Source: Homarus americanus
Taxonomy: Eukaryota; Arthropoda; Malacostraca; Decapoda; Nephropidae
Direction of reading: 5' to 3'
Assembly (NCBI RefSeq): GCF_018991925.1
Contig: NW_024737068.1
Span: 6,924,727 to 6,988,726 of the forward strand
Length of the DNA stretch: 64,000 nt
Shown here: piece after piece, positions 60,088 through 64,000 of the stretch
How the letters are laid out: every line of letters begins with the position of its first letter
Numbering within the stretch: position 1 is the first letter of the stretch
Program-made: the position numbers and the translations under genes
Notes under the pieces: generated by a model
Databases searched by the model: none
What the model was told of the DNA's origin: nothing
Seen by the model: only the letters and a program-made list of their open reading frames with translations

Positions 60088-60310
60088 TAACAATATCTAG
60101 TTTTTTGCGTTATGTTGTGAAAAACCTGGGACTTGGTTAATAATATCTGTACTTGAAATCACTGTAAGCATTGCTCGTCATGCTTGAATGGTTCGTTTCG
60201 GCTAAAATCAAACCTAATTCAAGGGATTAGTTGATCTTAACACGCACGAGCGGACTCAAGAATGCCTAACCAGCACCCGGGTCTGGAAAATTATCAACTA
60301 TCAGTTTAAT
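59431..60310. other. Mixed sequence with short microsatellites, no gene recognised
   Basis: CT run at about 59551-59573, TTAGG run at 59691-59711, and CA/CG runs at about 60027-60085. Confidence 0.65.
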
Positions 60311-60403
60311 AATCTATATATATATAAATAAAACAAAGAAGTATGTCTGTGTGTTTGTTTGTTTCTGTGTCCGCACGAGAACCTCGGAAATGACTTTACC
60401 GAT

Positions 60404-61738
60404 CTGTAGTGATGTTGGATGGTGTTATATGTAGTGATGATGATGGATGGTGTTATATGTAGTGATGATGGATGATGTTATATGTAGTGATGATGGATGT
60501 TGTTATATGTAGTGATGATGGATGATGTTATATGTAGTGATGATGGGTGGTGTTATATGTAGTGATGATGGATGGTGTTATATGTAGTGATGATGGATGT
60601 TGTGATATGTAGTGATGATGGGTGGTGTTATATGTAGTGATGATGGATGGTGTTATATGTAGTGATGATGGGTCGTGTTATATGTAGTGATGATAGTTTA
60701 AGTATAGTGATGATGGGTAAGGTTAAGTATAGTGATGATGGGTGGTGTTAAGTATAGTGATGATGGATGGTGTTATATGTAGTGATGATGGATGGTGTTA
60801 AGTATAGTGATGATGGGTGGTGTTATATGTAGTGATGATGGGTGGTGTTCAGTATAGTGATGATGGGTGGTGTTAAGAATAGTAGTGATGGTGGATGGTG
60901 TTATATGTAGTGATGATGGATGGTGTTAAGTATAGTGATGATGGATGTTGTTATATGTAGTGATGATGGATGGTGTTATATGTAGTGATGATTGATGATG
61001 TTATATATAGTGATGATGGATGATGTTATATATAGTGATGATGGGTGGTGTTATATATAGTGATGATGGATGGTGTTATATGTAGTGATGATGGATGGTG
61101 TTATATATAGTGATGATGGATGGTGTTATATGCAGTGATGATGGGTGGTGTTATATGTAGTGATGATGAATGGTGTTATATGTAGTGATGATGGATGGTA
61201 TTATATGTAGTGAAGATGGATGATGTTACATATAGTGATGATGGATGGTAAGAGAGAATGATGGGTAGTGTTAAGTATAGTGATGATGGATGGTGTTAAG
61301 TATAGTGATGATGGATGGTGTTATATGTAGTGATGATGGATGGTGTTATATGTAGTGATGATGGATGGTGTTAAGTATAGTGATGATGGGTGGTGTTATA
61401 TGTAGTGATGATGGGTGGTGTTAAGTATAGTGATGATGGGTCGTGTTAAGCATAGTGATGATGGATGGTGTTATATGTAGTGATGATGGATGGTGTTAAG
61501 TATAGTGATGATGGGTGGTGTTATATGTAGTGATGATGGGTGGTGTTATATGTAGTGATGATGGGTGGTGTTATATGTAGTGATGATGGGTGGTGTTATA
61601 TGTAGTGATGATGGGCGGTGTTATATGTAGTGATGATGGATGGTGTTATTTGTAGTGATGATGGGCGGTGTTATATGTAGTGATGATGGATGGTGTTATT
61701 TGTAGTGATGATGGGTGGTGTTATATGTAGTGATGATC
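60404..61738 (+). repeat. 25-bp minisatellite (GTGATGATGGATGGTGTTAT core), about 53 copies
   Basis: Units vary between ATATGTA, AAGTATA and ATATATA endings. The array grows out of the GATCTGTAGTGATG sequence of the Helitron 5' region. Two further units follow the second 5' segment at 61880-61930. Confidence 0.95.
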
Positions 61739-61761
61739 TATCTATCTCTCTCTCTCTCTCT

Positions 61762-61819
<58 letters not shown>

Positions 61820-61820
61820 C
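61736..61820 (+). repeat. (CT)n-(TA)n compound microsatellite
   Basis: CT run (about 61745-61763) followed by a TA run to about 61818, leading into the duplicated Helitron 5' segment. Confidence 0.95.
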
Positions 61821-61923
61821 AAAGAAGTCTGTCTGTTTGTCTGTGTGTCCGCACGAGAATCTCTGAACTACTTTACCGATCTGTAGTGATGATGGATGGT
61901 GTTATATGTAGTGATGATGATGG

Positions 61924-62591
61924 ATGATATTATATATAGAATATGAAAAGTATCCCTCTGTTGTCATTGGCAACATGGATAAGAAATGTGAATACTGCAG
62001 TGCAAAGAAGTACAAAGGAGAATCTGCTGGACTGTGCTGCTCTCATGGGAAAGTACGACTGCCAAATTTGGAAAAACCACCACAACCATTGAAGACTCTC
62101 ATGCTGGGAACAACACCAGAGTCAAAACACTTTTTGGAAAGTATACGGAATACAATTCATACTTCCAGATGACATCCTTTGTAGCTACCAGAGTAGTTCG
62201 TGAGCACCGATACATGCCCACATTCAAAGTCCAGGGTCAAGTCTATCACAAAGCAGGATCCCTCTTACCACTGGAAGATGAGCAAGCAAAGTTCCTCCAA
62301 ATCTACTTCATGGGAGATCATGAAAAGCAGACTACTGTACTATCAGGTGTGGCAACATTCAAGGTGCCAGACATAACATTGTCCTATTTATCCAAGAAAT
62401 GCTGCATGAGCGCAACACGTATGTACAGTCATTTAAAAATGCTCTGGAAAACATGCCTTCTGACGAGTACAAAGTCAGGATCAAAGCAGACACCTTACTG
62501 CACTACAGTGAGACAATGTGGAGCCTCCCGGAGGGTGGCGTCCTACCGTGGCCTAGCGAAAGAGCCACCCAGAGGGCGGCGATTCCGCTAG
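61924..62591 (+). pseudogene. Helitron Rep N-terminal (Helitron-like N domain) fragment, frameshifted
   Basis: Three consecutive frames carry successive parts of one protein. The first has a Cys-rich segment, CEYCSAKKYKGESAGLCCSH, then GKVRLP and PPQPLK. After a shift near 62145 the second reads YNSYFQMTSFVATRVVREH, then FKVQGQVYHKAGSLLPLEDE and FLQIYFMGDHE. After a shift near 62395 the third reads LHERNTYVQSFKNALENMP followed by DEYKVRIKADT. This order matches the N-terminal part of Helitron replication initiators. The HUH nuclease and helicase domains are not present: the element's 3' end follows within 100 bases. The gene is dead and truncated by internal deletion. Confidence 0.85.
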
Positions 62592-64000
62592 TTCCTAGTA
62601 ATTATATGATTTTGGTCTTATTATGTTAATTTATTACTGTGTCGTAAGTGAGTATAGTCTGCTGATTATTATATTTTAACTTCATACTTTAGTTAATTAC
62701 CCAGCTTATCGTCGTCATGGTAGTCGTCGCTGTTGTGGTTAATTTAACTGTGGAAGTTGAGTGTTTTGTTGTCGTCTTCCCTGAGTGTTCTGTGAGAATC
62801 TCTGTGAGTATAACACCTCTTTTTGTGGGAGGTGAGGTGAGCTCTCAAGGCTGTAGTGGCCGATTATTATTATTAATATTATTATTATATTATTATTTTA
62901 GTAGTAGTAGTAGTAGTGACAGGAGTGAGTTTTATTTTATTATTTATTATTTATTATTATTGTTATTACTAATATGACTATAAAACTAATATAATTAAGA
63001 AGAAGAAGAAGAAGAAGAGTGAAAGGAAACTAGAATCCAATGACTTGAGTCTTAAACACATAGTGACACAGGTAAACGTCTAACTTGATAATACTTATGG
63101 TCGCCAGGTGAAAGCAGAGCGATGGCTGGAACGCTTATAGAAGAAGTTGTTGTAAAGTGTTGAGTAAACTATGATGTACTGGATACTGTGTGAAAACTTT
63201 CCCCATGAGATGTTCCTGCTGTTTCTCAGTTGTGTGTAAAGGTGATGAGGTATCCAAGACATGTTATCGCGTTGGTGTCTCTGTTATACTGATCATGCTG
63301 GACATACGGCATTTTGGCAGTGTTCTCAGCTATAAAAACACCACTTACAGTAAATTTCAAGTTTATGCACAGCGTATTTTATCCACATTTGTGTTGAGAA
63401 CAACCATCAAAACAATCAACAATAATGACCTTACCAGAAAAGTTCCAGCGTTGCACATTCGCGAGGTTATTTCATCACTCCCCCCATGCAGTTTATAGAT
63501 GCTTCTACAGTCAGTGTTGTGATGAGCTACACTCAATAGTGCTGTCAACACCCGCCATCCATCACCCCCACGAGGTTATCTGGGAGCACACATTACTCCT
63601 ATGTTGATATTACAACCTTTATTTACCAACATTCATTAATACCCCGAACTAGTGCTGTTGGGATGCTTGCCACCGAGTGTTTTCCCTATATCACGTAAAC
63701 CATCAGTGTAAATCATCCAGCTTCAGATATCCTTAGTCTTTGGCGAGGGAACGACGCCTCTATGAATACATTTGACTACGATCTCTCATAACGTTTTAAC
63801 TGTTGATGGACTATAGTGTAATTAATGATCTTGTTATACGCTAAGAGTCTTTAGTTGTTGAAGCACAGAACAACGTCACCCACAACGATACTTGCCTCAT
63901 CTTTCCCGCGTCTGTTATTTGTTAAGAAAAAAGAAACTTTGCATATGCTTCAACATAGTCTTGAGTGGAAACTAGTTTATACCGAATTCAGCTGCCTGTA
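62592..64000. other. Mixed sequence with ATT, AGT and GAA runs, no gene recognised
   Basis: Trinucleotide runs at about 62868-62896 (ATT), 62898-62918 (AGT) and 62998-63018 (GAA). Open frames at 63190-63498 (+) and elsewhere show no recognisable family. Confidence 0.6.

Larger units (their letters stand above)
60313..62591 (+). mobile_element. Helitron, internally deleted, with inserted minisatellite
   Basis: Begins TCTATATATATATAAAT after an A and ends GCGGCGATTCCGCTAG before a T, which fits the Helitron pattern (5'-TC, 3'-CTAG with a small GCGG/CCGC hairpin, insertion between A and T, no target duplication). Its 5' segment has the GTCTGT, TTTGTTTGT and CCGCACGAGAA run leading to TTACCGATCTGTAG, a layout common in arthropod Helitrons. 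Inside are a 25-bp array, a second copy of the 5' segment at about 61765-61890, and a broken Rep-like gene. The helicase domain is missing. Confidence 0.75.

Overview
The window looks like non-coding, repeat-rich nuclear DNA from an arthropod, most likely a decapod crustacean. The reasons are the very high density of long dinucleotide microsatellites and minisatellites, repeated runs of the arthropod-type telomeric pentamer TTAGG, and a transposon mix of CR1/L2-like and other LINEs, hAT, Helitron and foldback elements. The species cannot be told from the sequence. I found no convincing host protein-coding gene, tRNA or rRNA gene. Every coding stretch I can recognise belongs to a mobile element.

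Layout. 1-0.5 kb: LINE 3' tail. 0.8-4.8 kb: polypyrimidine tracts around a decayed hAT-like transposase. 4.8-5.7 kb: a 20-bp minisatellite and microsatellites. 5.7-10.6 kb: mostly single-copy-looking DNA with a CR1/L2-like LINE remnant and weak tRNA-like SINE candidates. 10.7-12.8 kb: a 2.1-kb array with no G on the + strand. 13.7-16.0 kb: copy A of a repeat family with an internal minisatellite, split by a young 5'-truncated LINE. 17-29.3 kb: a series of tandem arrays with 24-, 31-, about 10-, 3- and 40-bp units. 29.4-34.4 kb: purine- and pyrimidine-rich DNA. 34.5-35.7 kb: copy B of the family. 36.1-37.5 kb: a pyrimidine minisatellite. 37.9-38.2 kb: a long hairpin.

39.4-43.6 kb holds an essentially full-length LINE on the - strand with a 15-bp target-site duplication. 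Two smaller elements sit inside it: a 287-bp foldback element with a (TTAGG)n core and 9-bp target duplication, and a probable 181-bp TA-flanked element. 44.9-45.4 kb is a 19-bp minisatellite. 46.9-47.6 kb is a complete 694-bp hAT deletion derivative with an 8-bp target duplication. 48.5-49.5 kb is copy C of the family. 49.9-53.6 kb is a 56-bp satellite containing a 100-N gap. 55.3-56.3 kb is a degenerate CAGTC array. 56.8-58.7 kb is a longer copy of the CR1/L2-like remnant seen at 7.4 kb. 60.3-62.6 kb is a Helitron with recognisable A|T-flanked ends, a 25-bp minisatellite and a broken Rep-domain gene.

The items most worth following up are the foldback element with a telomere-like core, the three-copy family with internal CACGTG-rich minisatellites and (CA)n/(ATT)n borders, the 2.1-kb G-free block, and the Helitron with a duplicated 5' end. 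Indel-rich stretches in the 25-28.7 kb and 50.9-53.3 kb arrays, and duplicated blocks beside the N gap, suggest local assembly uncertainty.
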